Both the position numbers and the translations under genes were made by a program. This document shows positions 19,826 through 31,236 of a stretch of DNA of 64,000 nucleotides, piece by piece. The notes under the pieces are model-generated. The model worked only from the letters and a program-made list of their open reading frames with translations. It made no database searches and was not told the DNA's origin. The DNA is taken from NCBI GenBank assembly GCA_016748015.1, contig JAAOMT010000303.1:562257-626256 (forward strand), read 5' to 3'. How positions within the stretch are numbered: position 1 is the first letter of the stretch; each line of letters opens with the position of its first letter. The stretch comes from Geosiphon pyriformis. Its lineage: Eukaryota > Glomeromycota > Glomeromycetes > Archaeosporales > Geosiphonaceae.

Positions 19826-20238
19826 TCATCCTTTCCAAAGAAATTAAGCTTCAGCAAAATCAAGCTATTCATGGTGTAATTTATTTGAAGAGTTTTATTT
19901 AATTCAAAGCTAACTAGTTTGTTGAAATCTTTTGTGAATAGGATATATAATATTTGAGGTGAAATGAGTTTTGTATTCAAGAGACCAAATCTTTGTATTA
20001 GAGTTTTAGCTCTTTTAGCAATAGTTAAAACTCTTGAAACATCTAACCATATAATGCCCAAAATTTCTGTCTGTATCTTTAAAGTTGTTTTCTTCATGAG
20101 TTTCATATCCTTTATGATTTCTCTAAGATAACCATAGAGTTCTAATTGCCTTCTATATGACAAGTTTTTGTCTATGGGTAAGATTTCTTGGAGTGTTTTT
20201 TCAATTGTGCTAAAAAGTGGGAGTATAGCTGTTGTTAT
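19795..20238 (-). pseudogene. GYP-c ORF3, C-terminal part
   Basis: Open for 122 codons (YRRQLELYGYLREI to VETYTSY), ending inside the LTR at 19795. A stop lies near 20190. The N-terminal part resumes at 22669 after O1R-1. Confidence 0.75.
20224..20238. repeat. O1R-1 left target-site duplication
   Basis: TATAGCTGTTGTTAT, matched by TATACCTGCTGTTAT at 22669-22683 (13 of 15). The uninterrupted ORF3 of GYP-f at 60175-60192 carries this sequence once. Confidence 0.88.
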
Positions 20239-22668
20239 TTTTTTTGTTATTGTGTAACCACACTGGTTGTTTATTAATTATGACCACAGTAATATGACAG
20301 TTTCATAAAGCCAGCTTACCCAATAATATAAAATCACAAGATGCAGCTAACCACAAGCGGAAAGCCTTAACTATACACTAGTACTATTTTTGCTATCTAA
20401 TATATTAAACATATCTAATTCATACATCTTACCCATAATACTAACAAACTCATAACTATTTTTAACCATATCACTCATCCACTTAGCAGTCTGATCAGAA
20501 CTGGATTTGATTCTGGAAGGCTGATCTTCCCATAGATGCATCATAACATCAAAGATGTTATTATAAACTGAAAAGTCTTTATCATCATCATCATTATCAT
20601 CAACATCATTAACCATGTTGTCAACATTTGATCTATTCTCCAAGCAGACCCATTTACATATTTTCTCAAGGCATGTCATTCTTTTCTGCATCATAGTGGC
20701 AACAGCAGCCAAGCCTTTATTTTGCTTAGCCAACCCATTCACACATTCCTTAACTGATACATTCATGGCAGATGGAGTAGACAGCAATTTGGTAACCAAT
20801 GTAATCAGAGCACCAACAAATTCAACTAAAGGTTTAATTAACACAGATAGTTCATTAAGGTGGGATTCCAGAGAAGCCAACCTAGATTTAACAGCAGAAT
20901 TAAGAGCAGAAAAGACAGCAGGCAACATGGGTGTTGCAGTTTTGGAAGGACTACCAAGATCCAAGTCCATATTAGCAGCAGCAGCACCAGAAGAAACCAC
21001 AAAAGCAGCAGCCTTGGCATAAAATTTAGATCCAACAAATGAAGATTTGAAATTTTTGGGACCACCAAAGGTGTTGAAAAGAAGTTTGAGTGAGAAAGGA
21101 GGTAATTTCTTGCAGTTCACAGCCAAATGATTCAAGTCTTGACATCTATAGCAGCAACAACATCCAGGAGTTTCCCACCAGATGCAACAATCATGCAAAG
21201 TACTAGTTTTTGACACAGCAACATTCAGAGATTCCAAAGAATTGAAAGTAATCACAGCAAAGCATTGACATTGATAAGATTCAGGTGAGCAAGGAATGAA
21301 ACATGTACAGCCACAAACTTGGAAGACTAAATCACTTATCTCAAAGACAGTATAGCCAAATGAAAGATTGACCAACTTAGCTTTGAATACATCTCTTGAA
21401 GAAATAACCTCCTTTTGGTTGGCAATAGGAAGAATCCTAACACTATCTTTTCTGACCAATATAGACCAGTTAGAGAGAGCAGCAGCAGAAGAAATGTCTT
21501 CAAAATTGACCACAGCATATTGCCATAAGCCAGCAGGCTTCAATTTAACAGAAGTAACAACACCAAAAATGCCAAAAGCAGTTTTGATGTTATCAAAAAA
21601 GATACCCAAAGGTACATTGCACAGTGCAACTGACAAAAAAGGAGAAAAAACAGAGGCAACTCCAGAAGACCATGCAATTTTAAGAGTGGTTAATAAAATT
21701 TTATCAATAATGGCCACTTTGGTGGCATCATTTAGACTCTCCTAAGATGCAAATTCCACACAGAACAACTTAATAGCATCTTGTAAAACTGACTTAAGCC
21801 CAATACAACCAGGCAGCGACTGAAATAAGAAACTAAGCAGAGCTATCTTGATTTTAAATGTAGTACCAGGTACCAAATTGGAGGCCACCCAATCAGAGAA
21901 CCTCTGATGACTATTTATATTCTTCCAAGCACCACCATCAACAGCACCAAAAACTGGGGGAGGGACAGTTGATTCTATTTCCATCTGATCAGCCCAATTT
22001 TTGAGATTATCTGGATTGATGAACTGTTTTGCTATTGGAATTGACAATGATCTGTCAGAGAGTACCACATTAGACAACACAACCAGTGGTTGATTTTGGC
22101 CCATTTTGGGAGATGTGCTGCTGCTGTTGCCATCCATATTAGGAAGAGAGCTGGCTGCTGCTGTGAAGATCTTACTAAAAATCTCATCTGGAACTACAAA
22201 GAGGTTTAATGTGACCATAGCAGTTGCAACTGTCTGCTGCTGTTTTTTGGAATATTTTGCTTTCATGGTCATTTGTGAAGCAGTAGTAGTAGAAGTAGTA
22301 ATGGTAGTAATAAGAGCAGGAAAGACCAACTTGTTGACTGGTCTGTTATTAAAATCTTTGGACTTTTTGAAGTAGTGGAGACAACACTGAGACTAACCCA
22401 AGTGTGTCTTTTGGAAGAAACTTTGACTGGAAAAGAACTACCAGCCAAAGGTAAAGAAAATAAACCAGAAGTTACTAAAAGCAGCTTTTCACTAGAATTT
22501 TTTAAAAAAAATGTTGCCAGAATGTTTTGTCTAGCTGCTTCAATAACAGAGAGACCCTCTTGTGTTGAAACTTTATTAGTTACTATAAAAAAAATAACAT
22601 TTACAACTTTTTTAATCTAACTTTATTCATGGTCATGAAAATTAGAAGAGAAAAAGTTTTTACTTATG
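20239..22668 (-). mobile_element. O1R-1, full-length ORF1-only retroposon
   Basis: A 2430-bp insertion in GYP-c ORF3 with 15-bp target duplications. It has a poly(A) end (T run at 20238-20245 on the plus strand), an AATAAA signal about 30 bases before the A tail, a single ORF, and a very short 5' leader. There are no LTRs, RT or endonuclease. Copies of nearly the same length (2.43-2.48 kb) occur as O1R-4, O1R-6 and O1R-7, so this is the unit that transposes. It resembles mammalian HAL1-type half-LINEs in design; mobilisation in trans by a LINE is inference. Confidence 0.88.
20371..22636 (-). pseudogene. O1R-1 ORF1 protein (RRM-like, CCHC, coiled coil)
   Basis: About 755 codons from ATG 22636 (MTMNK) to the stop at 20371. 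In order: Ser/Thr-rich N-terminus with a poly-Thr hinge (TTITTSTTTAS), a basic KAKYSKKQQQ patch, a conserved middle domain (ADQMEIES, DWVASNLVPG), an RRM-like fold (LCNVPLGIFFDNIKT, AGLWQYAVVNFED, VRKDSVRILP), a second similar fold, a knuckle CYRCQDLNHLAVNC, an amphipathic coiled coil, and an acidic tail (VDDNDDDDKD). Damage is one TAG at 21742 (ASQ to AS-stop) and a frameshift in the N-terminal part. It is the least damaged O1R copy. A role as RNA chaperone or RNA-binding protein is inferred from LINE ORF1 proteins. Confidence 0.82.
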
Positions 22669-22992
22669 TATACCTGCTGTTATACTTTCCAACAGATATT
22701 TATCTATTTTGCTACCAATTTTTTTTCTTCTGGTAGTAGTTTTCTTTGGTCTTATAACAGTATGTGTTTTACTATTATCAGTTATAGTGGTTTGTTTTCC
22801 AATGGTCAGAGTAGTATTTGAATAGTTTTTGATCCAATACTCATGGAAAGTATAGAAGGCATTTTGAATGTTTTGATCCAAAAAATAATTGTTCATGTCA
22901 ATTGAAGATATCTCTGTTTTGAAAATAGTGCATTTATTTATACTTGATTTTTGCTGATTATTTAAGTTAGTATTATTACAATAGGCAACCAA
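22669..22992 (-). pseudogene. GYP-c ORF3, N-terminal part
   Basis: Open for 110 codons from VAYCNNTNLNNQQ to LLESITAGI, matching the N-terminus of GYP-b ORF3. As in the other copies the frame opens without ATG. Confidence 0.78.
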
Positions 22993-23214
22993 TCAGATCG
23001 TTTATGATATTTTTTGAGTCATATACCATTGAAGAATATAAGAACCATTGTTCAAAACTTTGTTGACTATAAAGAGTTCTTTCTATCAGTTAGTAAATTT
23101 ATCACCATAGACATTGTCTTTGTCTAAACAGTATTCCAATACCAAGTTACCAATACTTAAAGAAAGTGTTTTATAGGTTTTCTTTTTCTTAAATTTTTTT
23201 TGGAACTGTTATAT
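22993..23214 (-). pseudogene. pol: GYP-c integrase C-terminal fragment
   Basis: Encodes the GPY/F-like end of integrase with stops and a short deletion. It ends at ATAT, the duplication of GYP-d, and continues at 40794. Confidence 0.75.
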
Positions 23215-23929
23215 TGTTACAGGTCAGAATAACAAGCTAATGGATAGCAAGGGAGAACAGGATTGTAAAGTGATAGAAATAATTAAAGGGAATTCAACTT
23301 CAAAGAGTGAATTGAATAAGTATGGATTCAATGTGCGAGATCAGTTTCATAAAATATCTCAGTCGCTATACTTTTCAAAGATAATTGAGGAATCTGAAGG
23401 TAGAGAAATAGTCCATACTGTCAACAAATAATCACACTTGGTATAATTCTATGCCTTACATCAGCACTCTTAGAATTCAATATCAAATATCAGATATACT
23501 CTTCAGTCATGTTTTATTCAATAATCTCCAAATGTTGCAATTACATGTTTCAAGAAAAGAGTAAAGAATAACCAACAAATAATCTTTTATCTTTAAAATG
23601 TTCAAATACTTGAAAGTAGGAAAAGAGAAATTAGTAATAAGAAAAAGATTGAGATAAAAGTTGTTATTTTATTTATTTAATTTCTTTGATTTCTTCATGC
23701 TTTTCTACAGTTAAAAGATTTATCACTTATATAGCTGTCAAAAGTGGTTAATGATTAAGTCAACAACTAGGTCAATAATCAGGTCAATAATCAGGTCAAT
23801 GATTAGGTCAACAGTTAGGTCATTGATCAGGTCAATAATTACTTACTAAAAATAAAGTGGCTAATTTATGTGACATCAATGACTAATACATGTAATAATT
23901 AATAAAAAGTATAAGTTTCAACTATAACA
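23215..23929 (-). repeat. GYP-d 3' LTR
   Basis: TGTTACAGGTCAGAA to TCAACTATAACA, with eight 12-bp units at 23749-23847. Confidence 0.92.
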
Positions 23930-24651
23930 TCATTCTTTCCAAAGAGATTGAGCTCTGGCGAAATCAAGCTATTCATGGGGTAATCTATTTAAAGGGTTTT
24001 ATCTAACTTAAAGCTAACTAGTTTGTTGAAGTTTTTTGTGGATAAGGTATATAACATTTAAAACAAAATGAGTTTTGTATTCAAGAGACCAAATCTTTGT
24101 ATTAGAGTTTTGGCTCTTTTAGCAATAGTTAAAACTCTTAAAACATCTAACCATATAATGCCCAAAATTTCTGCCTGTATTTCTGAAGTTGTTTTCTTCA
24201 TGAGTTTCATATCCTCTATGATTTCACCAAGATGACCATAGAGTTTTAATTGCCTTTCATATAACATGTTTTTGTTTATGGGTAAGATTTCTTGAAGTGT
24301 TTTTCCAATTGTATTTGAAGGTGGAAGTATAGCTGCTGTTATACTTTTCAACAGATATTTATCTATTTTACTACCAATTTTTTCTCTTCTGATAGTAGTT
24401 TTCTTTGGTCTAATAACAGTATGTGTTCTACTGTTATCAGTTATGATGGTTTGTTTTCCAATGGTCAAAGTAGCATTTAGATAGTTTTTGATCCAATACT
24501 CATGAAGAGTATAGAAGGCATTTTGAATGTTTTGATCCAGAAAATAATTGTTTATGTTGATTGAAAATACCTCTGTTTTGGGAATGATGCATTTATTTAT
24601 ACTTGATTTTTGCTGATTATTTGAGTCAGTATTACCACAACAGGCAGCCAA
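23898..24651 (-). pseudogene. GYP-d ORF3
   Basis: Open for 197 codons (24058-24651, AACCGNTDSNNQQ to NTKLILF). A TAA at 24058 then interrupts the remaining part that runs to the LTR. Same family as GYP-b ORF3, without an initial ATG. Confidence 0.75.
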
Positions 24652-25900
24652 TCAGATCGTTTATGATATTTCTTGAGTCATGTACTGTGAACAGGACAAT
24701 TATTGAAGATTGTTCTGGATTGATCTTAAAGAATATAAAAACCATTGTTCAAAACTTTGTTGATTATAAAGAATTCTTTCCATCAACTAGAGAATTTATC
24801 ACCATAAACATTGTCTCTATCTGAATGGTATTCCAATACCAAGTTACCAACACTTAAAAAAAGTGTTTTATAGGTTTTCTTTTTCTTAAGCTTTTCTTAG
24901 AACTGTTTTATCTTTTCAAAAGCAATTATTTGTGTTTCTACCAAGAAGTCAAGAATAGTACCAAGTCTTTTTTGCAAAATGTCTTTGTAATTCCCTATTG
25001 TGATCTTTTCAAAGGGTATTGTTTTAATATTAGTTTCTATTGGTAGTGTTGTCATGTATCCATAAAGCAAATAAAAAGATTCATAACTTGTTATGTCATG
25101 ATTTACAGTTCTATAAGCAAACAAAGCTGAAGGCAGTACTTTGTCCCATAAGTTTGTTTTTTTACTGGTTTTGGCTAAGGTTTCACATAATGTTCTATTA
25201 AAACATTCCACTAAGCCATTTGTTTGGGGGTGATAAGAAGAGGAAAGTTTATGACATATTCCTATTTTTCTACAAAGTTCTTCAACCAGTGTACTGAGAA
25301 AAACTCTTCCTTTATCAGATAAAAGTTCTTTGGAGCAGCCATGATGGCAGATGATATCTTCATAAATGAAATTGGCTATTGAGACTGCTGTTTGGTCTGG
25401 GGTGGCTTTTGCTTCTACCCACTTTGTAAGATAGTCAGTAGTTGTGATAATATATCTGTTGCCATCAGGAGTTATTGTTAAAGATTCAACAACATCTATA
25501 CCAATTCTGTTAAATGGTTGACCAACAGAGATTGAATGAATATCTTCTTTGTGATTGGATTTGCCTCTTTTTTGGCAGATGTTATAAGTTTTAATGTATT
25601 CAGCAATGTTTTTTCTCAAAGTAGGCCAATAATAACAAGCTAAAGTTTTCTGAATTGTTTTTGTTTTTCCAAAGTGTCCAGCTAATGGGTCAGTGTATAT
25701 GTTATATATTACAATTTCTCTTTCTTCAAATCTGATAACTCTTTGGGGGCAGTCAGAATCTTTTCTGTTTCTTTTGTATAATTGGTTCTGGTGGATCAAA
25801 TAAAAATTTGATTGTTTGTGCAAATTTTTTCTTTGCTGTCAAGTGTATTCTGGTGGGTATTGTTTTTTACCCAAAAATTTCATTAAGGCAGAGTAGTTGT
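24652..25900 (-). pseudogene. pol: GYP-d integrase
   Basis: Open from 25823 to 24897 (308 codons). It has an H2C2 domain (NIYTDPLAGH: the second His is kept and the upstream Met-His reads Ile-Tyr), CQKRGKSN, IGIDVVESL, TTDYLTKWVEA and the Glu near VECFNRTLCE. The N-terminal ATG is now ATA and a stop lies near 25845. The C-terminal GPY/F part is separated by a stop at 24897. Confidence 0.85.
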
Positions 25901-25976
25901 CCAAGTTTATTATTGTGTTTGTTTTTATGAAAGAGTTACTAATAATTAAGTTGGTTTGATTTAAGAAGTTGTACTA

Positions 25977-27500
25977 TTACTGAATGGTAAATCTAGATAG
26001 AGTATTGGCATTTTGATGATTTGCTTCTTTGCAGTGTTGAATATCATAGTTGAATTCATCCAAGTGGAGTATCCAGTGAGTTATTTTTTTGTGTTTTAGC
26101 TTCTTTTTCTTGCACAGCCAAACCAAGGCTTGATGATCTGTTACCACTAAGAATTTTGTACCAAAAAAATATTGATCCCAGTAGCTAGTAGCCCAAACTA
26201 TTGCTAGGCATTTCTGTTTTGTAACTGAGTAGTTCTTTTCTGCTGGTGTGAGGGATCTACTGGCATATGCTATGACATGTTCTCTGCCATATTCATCTTT
26301 CTGTGAAAGGACAGCACCAAATCTATAGCCAGATGTATCAGTGTGGAGGATAAAAAGTTGGTCCAGATCAGGTTGTTTGAGAATTGGTTTAGTAACAAGT
26401 TTTTCCTTCAGAAATTCAAAAGCTTTTTGGTGATGAGTGGACCAGTGATAATTGACATTTTTCCTGAGTAGTTGATTAAGAGAAAAAACGATTTTGAAGA
26501 AATTCTTGATAAATTTGCAATAGTAAGAAGCTAAACCAAAAAAAGAGCATAGTTCAGGAACATTCATTGGTTGTCTAATGTTTTGAACTTTTTCAACTTT
26601 AGCTGGATCAGGGAAAATTCCATCTTTTGTAATAAGATGACTAAGGAACTGGGTGGATTGGCATCCAAAGAAAAATTTGATTGGATTGATTTTAAGACCA
26701 GCATTTTAGAGCAGGTCAAAAATCTTTTGTAAATGTTTAAGGTGTTTATTCTAGGTTTTTGAATATACTATTATGTTGTCCAAGTAAACCAGAACAAAGT
26801 TTTCTTTTACTGATTCAAACACTTTATTCATTAGGCATTGAAAGGTGAGAGAAGCATTGGTGAAACCAAAAAGCATGACTGTAAATTCATAGGTGTCATA
26901 CTTGGTGATGAAGGCAGTTTTCTTTCTGCTTTCTGAATTCATCTCTACTTGCCAGAATCTAGCAGTTAAGTCAATGGTTGAGAAAAAAGCAGCACCATTG
27001 AATTTATCTAGCATTGCATCAATTTTGGGGAGTGGGTACATGTCTCTTATAGTGATGGCATTTAGTTGGTGGTAGTCAACACAAAAGTGTAGAGTTCCAC
27101 TTTTCTTAGATACCACTACAACTGGAAAAGCCTATTCACTCTTGGTTTCTTGTATGAATTTAAGATCTTTTATCCAGTTTATTTCTTTCTTGATAAACTC
27201 ATCATTGTGTCAATTGGATTGATAAGGCTTCAAATGAATGGGGCAAGTTTCTTTAGTGGTGATGGTGTGTTGTATCACATGGGTTCGTCCAGGGGTATTA
27301 CTTTCTTTTGAGATAACTGGGCTATTTCTAGCCAACAGATTTTCAATGTCCATTTTTTTTCCTTCAGAGGAAGGTTCTCTTTGTTCTACAACTAGTGATT
27401 GGATTTCAGGTGGTTCATTCTCAAAGGACTTTTGTACTTCTTTAAGTTCTTCTCAAAGTATCAAGCTAATTGGTTTTCAATTTTTGTAATAGATTAGACA
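25977..27500 (-). pseudogene. pol: GYP-d reverse transcriptase-RNase H
   Basis: RNase H is open at 25977-26567 (HTDTSGYRFG, TKQKCLAIVWA, VVTDHQALVW). RT palm is at 26751-27116 (LHFCVDYHQLN, STIDLTARFWQVE, FGFTNASLTFQ). The active site reads VYLDNIIVYSK, so the second catalytic Asp is Asn. A stop lies near 26706 between thumb and palm. The frame ends with TAA after FTIQ at 25977. Confidence 0.87.
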
Positions 27501-28663
27501 GGATTTGCATTCATCACTTGGTAAATACAAAGATTTATTACACCAGCACCATGCACAAGAGCCATGCCACCAATAACTGTATTTTGCTTTCTTGCTAGGT
27601 TTTCTGTTAAAAGTTTTTTTAAGAATATCATAGTAGGACCAGCAGATCAACTTGCCATTTACCATAATTCCTTCTTTATTAGCTTTAATATTGTTTAGTG
27701 ACTTGCCATTACTGGTGAAAATGGTATAAGTGAGTTCAGCAGTTTCTTCTGATTCTTCTTGATCTTCTTCATCATCACTTTTATCATTATTTGATTCATC
27801 TGATTGTTCTTCTTCTTGGTTCTGCTTAAGTACTGGAGGAGTTGTCCAATGTCAACATTTAACCACAATAGGTCTCTCACCACATCTGATGGTTAGTTCG
27901 CAAAGTTCATAGTCAAGTAGTGCTTTGGCTTTCTTAAGCCATTCATTACCAACAATGATAGTGTACTCTTTTGCTTCAGATACTTCCATATCTGTTTTAA
28001 TGCTAATATCATTGATGCAAACAGAAATAGCTTTGGCTATGCCCAGGTCTTTTTTCTTGTTATCATGTACATTGGTTATTGGTCTTGTGGAAGACTCATC
28101 AATCTTTCTGCCAATTGCTTCAAAAAAATGTTTGGCAATTACACTAACAGATAATCCACTGTCTAAGATCAGATCAATGAAGTAACCAGCCACTTGGGCT
28201 TTACAAATCAAAGAAGTAACATTGCTGTTATCAGCAAGTCCAGCTTGGCAAGAGTGTTTGTTGGTTTTTGGTGTCTTCTTTGGTATCAATGATTTGCAAA
28301 GATTGTTTCTGAACTGTAGATGAGTTATTAGTTGGCCAAATGTAATGTATGCTGGGGTTTCCATAAGATCTTTAACAACAGAATAGGGTCCAAATTTTTG
28401 TACAATTTCTGGAGATTCCATATTTGGAGAATTTTTAAAAACCTTAGCCTTTGGTGGTGCATTGTTATTAGTAGATGATTTAGATGCTTTGTTTGGGTTC
28501 AAGACGAAATCAACCTTGGCTTTCTTCTTCTTTCTGGTTGATTCAGAGGTGTTGATTGCTAGTTCATTCATATCATGATCATCATCAGTTAGGTTAAAAG
28601 CATAAAAGAGGTTTTCTTCTGGTTGGCTTGCACTTTTACCCTTTGGAGGTATACCAGTTTAAA
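27477..28663 (-). pseudogene. pol: GYP-d protease and Cys-rich linker
   Basis: The protease frame at 27852-28571 has active site DLILDSGLSVSVIAKHF, with D-S-G kept. It is followed by an acidic linker and, at 27477-27665, the intact Cys-rich motif SYWWHGSCAWCWCNKSLY...CKSC, which is damaged in GYP-a. The two pieces are broken by frameshifts near 27852 and 27680. The Cys spacing suggests a small zinc site between protease and RT; that is inference. Confidence 0.82.
28657..28663 (-). promoter_or_regulatory. GYP-d gag-pol minus-one frameshift site
   Basis: The gag frame reads CAG-CCT-TTA-AAC-TGG, with the heptamer T-TTA-AAC in phase. Third copy of the site. Confidence 0.72.
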
Positions 28664-29435
28664 GGCTGATAAACAGTGGCTTCAACTAGGAGATTCTCTC
28701 CAAAGAAATTGATGTTGGCATGATTAATTCTTTGGTTGGAAATATTATTGTTAATGGTTTTATTGTTTTGATTGTCATTGTTTCTGCAATGGAAGATTGT
28801 TGCAGTCTTTTGAGAAGTGTCCAGTTAGTCCACAATGATAGCACACAGGTAGGCCACAATTTTGCTGTCTTTGATATGATGATTGTTAAGGCTGATTAAA
28901 ATGGGATTCAAATCTGGGTCTTTGGGGTTGTTGATTCTCTCTAACTGCTTGGACCAATGGTTCTAATAGCTGGACAAAATTAGTTGTAAGTCTATCTATT
29001 AACTGTTCATTTGGGTCTTGAGTTTGTGTAGCAAAAGAAATAGCAGCCATTTGGGGAGCAAGAGCTATAACAAAAGCAGGAGCAAAAACTGGAAGTGTAG
29101 ATCCTAGGTGCATCCTTTGATTGTCTTCTATTCTCTAAACAAGTTCAATGACCATATCCATTGTGGGATTATCTTTTAAGGCCAAAAGAAGCCAAAAAGC
29201 ATATGATAGCTCAGTTCTCAGTTCTTTTGTAAAGGAATATATTTTCTGCTATTTTTCCAGAGTTTACCCATTTAATGAGTTTTCTTATTGCTTTGGCATA
29301 TTTTGTCACAACCTCACCAGGGCCTTGAGTTCTTTTTTCTAATTCTATATGCTATTTTGAGATTAAAATGAGAGTTCTAAATTTAGTTTCAAACTGGGTA
29401 GTAAAAGAGGTGTTGTCTTCTCCAGCATTTGCCAG
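28664..29435 (-). pseudogene. gag: GYP-d gag, C-terminal part
   Basis: Nucleocapsid with CCHC knuckle CYHCGLTGHFSKDC near 28805-28850, then the end of the capsid domain. The capsid-nucleocapsid junction has TAG one codon before the position that is TGA in GYP-a and GYP-b. Cut at 29435 by DUT; the rest is at 39360. Confidence 0.82.
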
Positions 29436-30404
29436 TGTTATCAGAGGTTTTTGGTCTCTTTTCTGTAATGTTGTTGATACTTGTTTGCTGTGAATTTATG
29501 TTTTCTGAATGTGGTTGAACCTCCAGTAACTGAATTTTCTTTTCAAATTATCTCCTATAATTTGAACTGCTGGGCTTATAAGTGAAATGGCCAATTCCTT
29601 GCCAGTTACTTTATGTAGTTACATTGTAGTAAACGTCAACTCTTTTTCAGAAATTGCTCGTCTGGAAGCTCACTAAAAATGTGTAGTTACTTTGCTGTGA
29701 AAGTCAACTCTTCTACAGGAATCTTGTCTGTAGGCTACCCTAATGATTGTAATAAGAAAAGAAAAAAAAATAAAAGAAATATAAAAAAAATTGAATTCTG
29801 TCAAGGAAAACGTTTTCTATCCAGGCCTGAAGTCACTAACAGTTTACTGAAATTAGTAGCTAATCAATTTCAAAATGTTAGTTAGGTTTTGGGGATTTTC
29901 CAAGTGCAATAATTAAAAAATTTGGTTTTTCAATTTATTTGATATTTATTTCTTTTTGTGTGTAGGAATGGTTCTAAGTGATAAATCTAAAGTAAGATAC
30001 ATTTTCTTGAAGAGAAAAGCTCTTCTTTTATACAACTTGTTGTAATACTAGTCTATGAACTTGCACTTTTTCTTTTTGCTCAAATTTTGGCGAACTAAAA
30101 ATACATTTTGATGAACTACAAGTTATTTTGCTGAACTATTGATTAATTTGGGTGAACTATTCATAATTTCGGTGAATTTCTGTAAATTTCGGCGAATTTT
30201 AGAATGTTACAAAGTTCAGAGTATTGTGTAATTTGATCATCCTACTTTCTGTTATATTAATTAGATTATTTTAATTGAATTGTGATATGTGATAATTGAT
30301 TAAATAATAAATAATAATTTGAAATGATATTAATATACTAATTAATTATAGGAATTATAAGGGTAATTTCATGCTAATTAATAGCTAAAATTCTATTGGT
30401 AACA
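29436..30404 (-). repeat. DUT 3' LTR
   Basis: TGTTATCAGAGG to ATTGGTAACA, inverted ends TGTTACCA/TGGTAACA. Contains a TATAAAAG box on the minus strand at 30025-30032 and six degenerate 20-bp repeats upstream of it (30084-30202). Near 29609-29740 there is a diverged 68-bp internal duplication. Otherwise noncoding. Confidence 0.93.
30084..30202. repeat. 20-bp degenerate array in DUT LTR (six units)
   Basis: Units of the type TTTTGGCGAACTA or TTTCGGTGAATTTC at about 20-bp spacing. The 5' LTR has about eight units (38996-39157), which accounts for the 42-bp length difference between the LTRs. Confidence 0.8.
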
Positions 30405-31090
30405 TAATCTCCTTTTCAAGACTGAGCTCTGTCAAAATCCAAGCACTATCTGTAATATTGTGATAGTGATCCAAAATAATTGAAGTAATCTGATCTGAAA
30501 ATTGTTGAAATTTCAGTTCTGTGAGTTTGCCAATGTATTAGATTTTTATTGGTTGTAATATTAGATTCTGTAGAATATTTTCACAAGTATTAAACAAATC
30601 ATAGAGTCTAAAAGCTGCTTTAAGTTTGTAACGAGTGTTTGTTGATCCCGCTGCTGTTTTGAATTCATTGTAGATTTGTTTTTGTATAGCTTTAGGAGTG
30701 ATTTTTGTTGCTTCAAGTTCCAGTTTTCGTTCAAAGTGTCTTTCTAATGTAAAAGTATTTATAGATAGAGGTGTGTTCATTGTTCTGTTCATTGAGAAAT
30801 AGTAGAAGTTTTTGTTGCATTGTAGCATTTGGTAGAATGTCAATAGGAGCAATTAAAAAATTTTCTTCTAGTGCTTGCTTCAAAAGTCTTGGTAACCTAT
30901 TTTCAGAGTGACTTTTTGTTTTTTTTCTATAGGGGTAATAGTTCTGTGAATGATTTGCTACTGGGGCTGTGGTTTTTTTTTGAATATAATTAATTTGACT
31001 TTCATTAATTGTTATGAATAAGTCAGAAAGTGTTTTTAAGGCTAACATTAACTTTTGAAATATTTGTTGAATATTTCGGGGAATAATCAT
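30392..31090 (-). pseudogene. DUT ORF3, unknown function
   Basis: An ORF after integrase, starting with ATG at 31090 (MIIPRNIQQIFQ). The second half is in another frame (30538-30852: LERHFERKLELEATK, LKAAFRLYDLF) with a stop at 30538. The frame then continues through the polypurine tract (SLEKEIM) and ends about 13 bases inside the LTR. It is charged and probably helical, with no membrane segment. Position, size and the run into the LTR match GYP ORF3; real homology is only suggested. Confidence 0.65.
30407..30416 (-). promoter_or_regulatory. DUT polypurine tract
   Basis: GAAAAGGAGA on the minus strand, two bases from the TGTTAC of the LTR, within ORF3 codons. Confidence 0.65.
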
Positions 31091-31236
31091 GATAAAATTG
31101 ACTAATTATGAAAAGAGAAAATAAGGAAAATTATTTTTTGGAATATGGGGTTTTTATTTGTTTTTGGGTTTGGGTATTTTTGTAATTTATTTACTATTTT
31201 TGTCTTTGTGTTTTTATTAGAGAATTATTGTAAAAT

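Noticed and set aside
20239-22668. O1R as a processed pseudogene of a host gene
   Set aside because: Seven copies in one window, matching full-length ends and homology to LINE ORF1 fit a retroposon better. A single-copy parent gene has not been excluded by search.
29679-29885. Small plus-strand ORF in the DUT LTR as a gene
   Set aside because: It is low-complexity Lys/Asn-rich translation of LTR sequence and is disrupted in the other two DUT LTRs.
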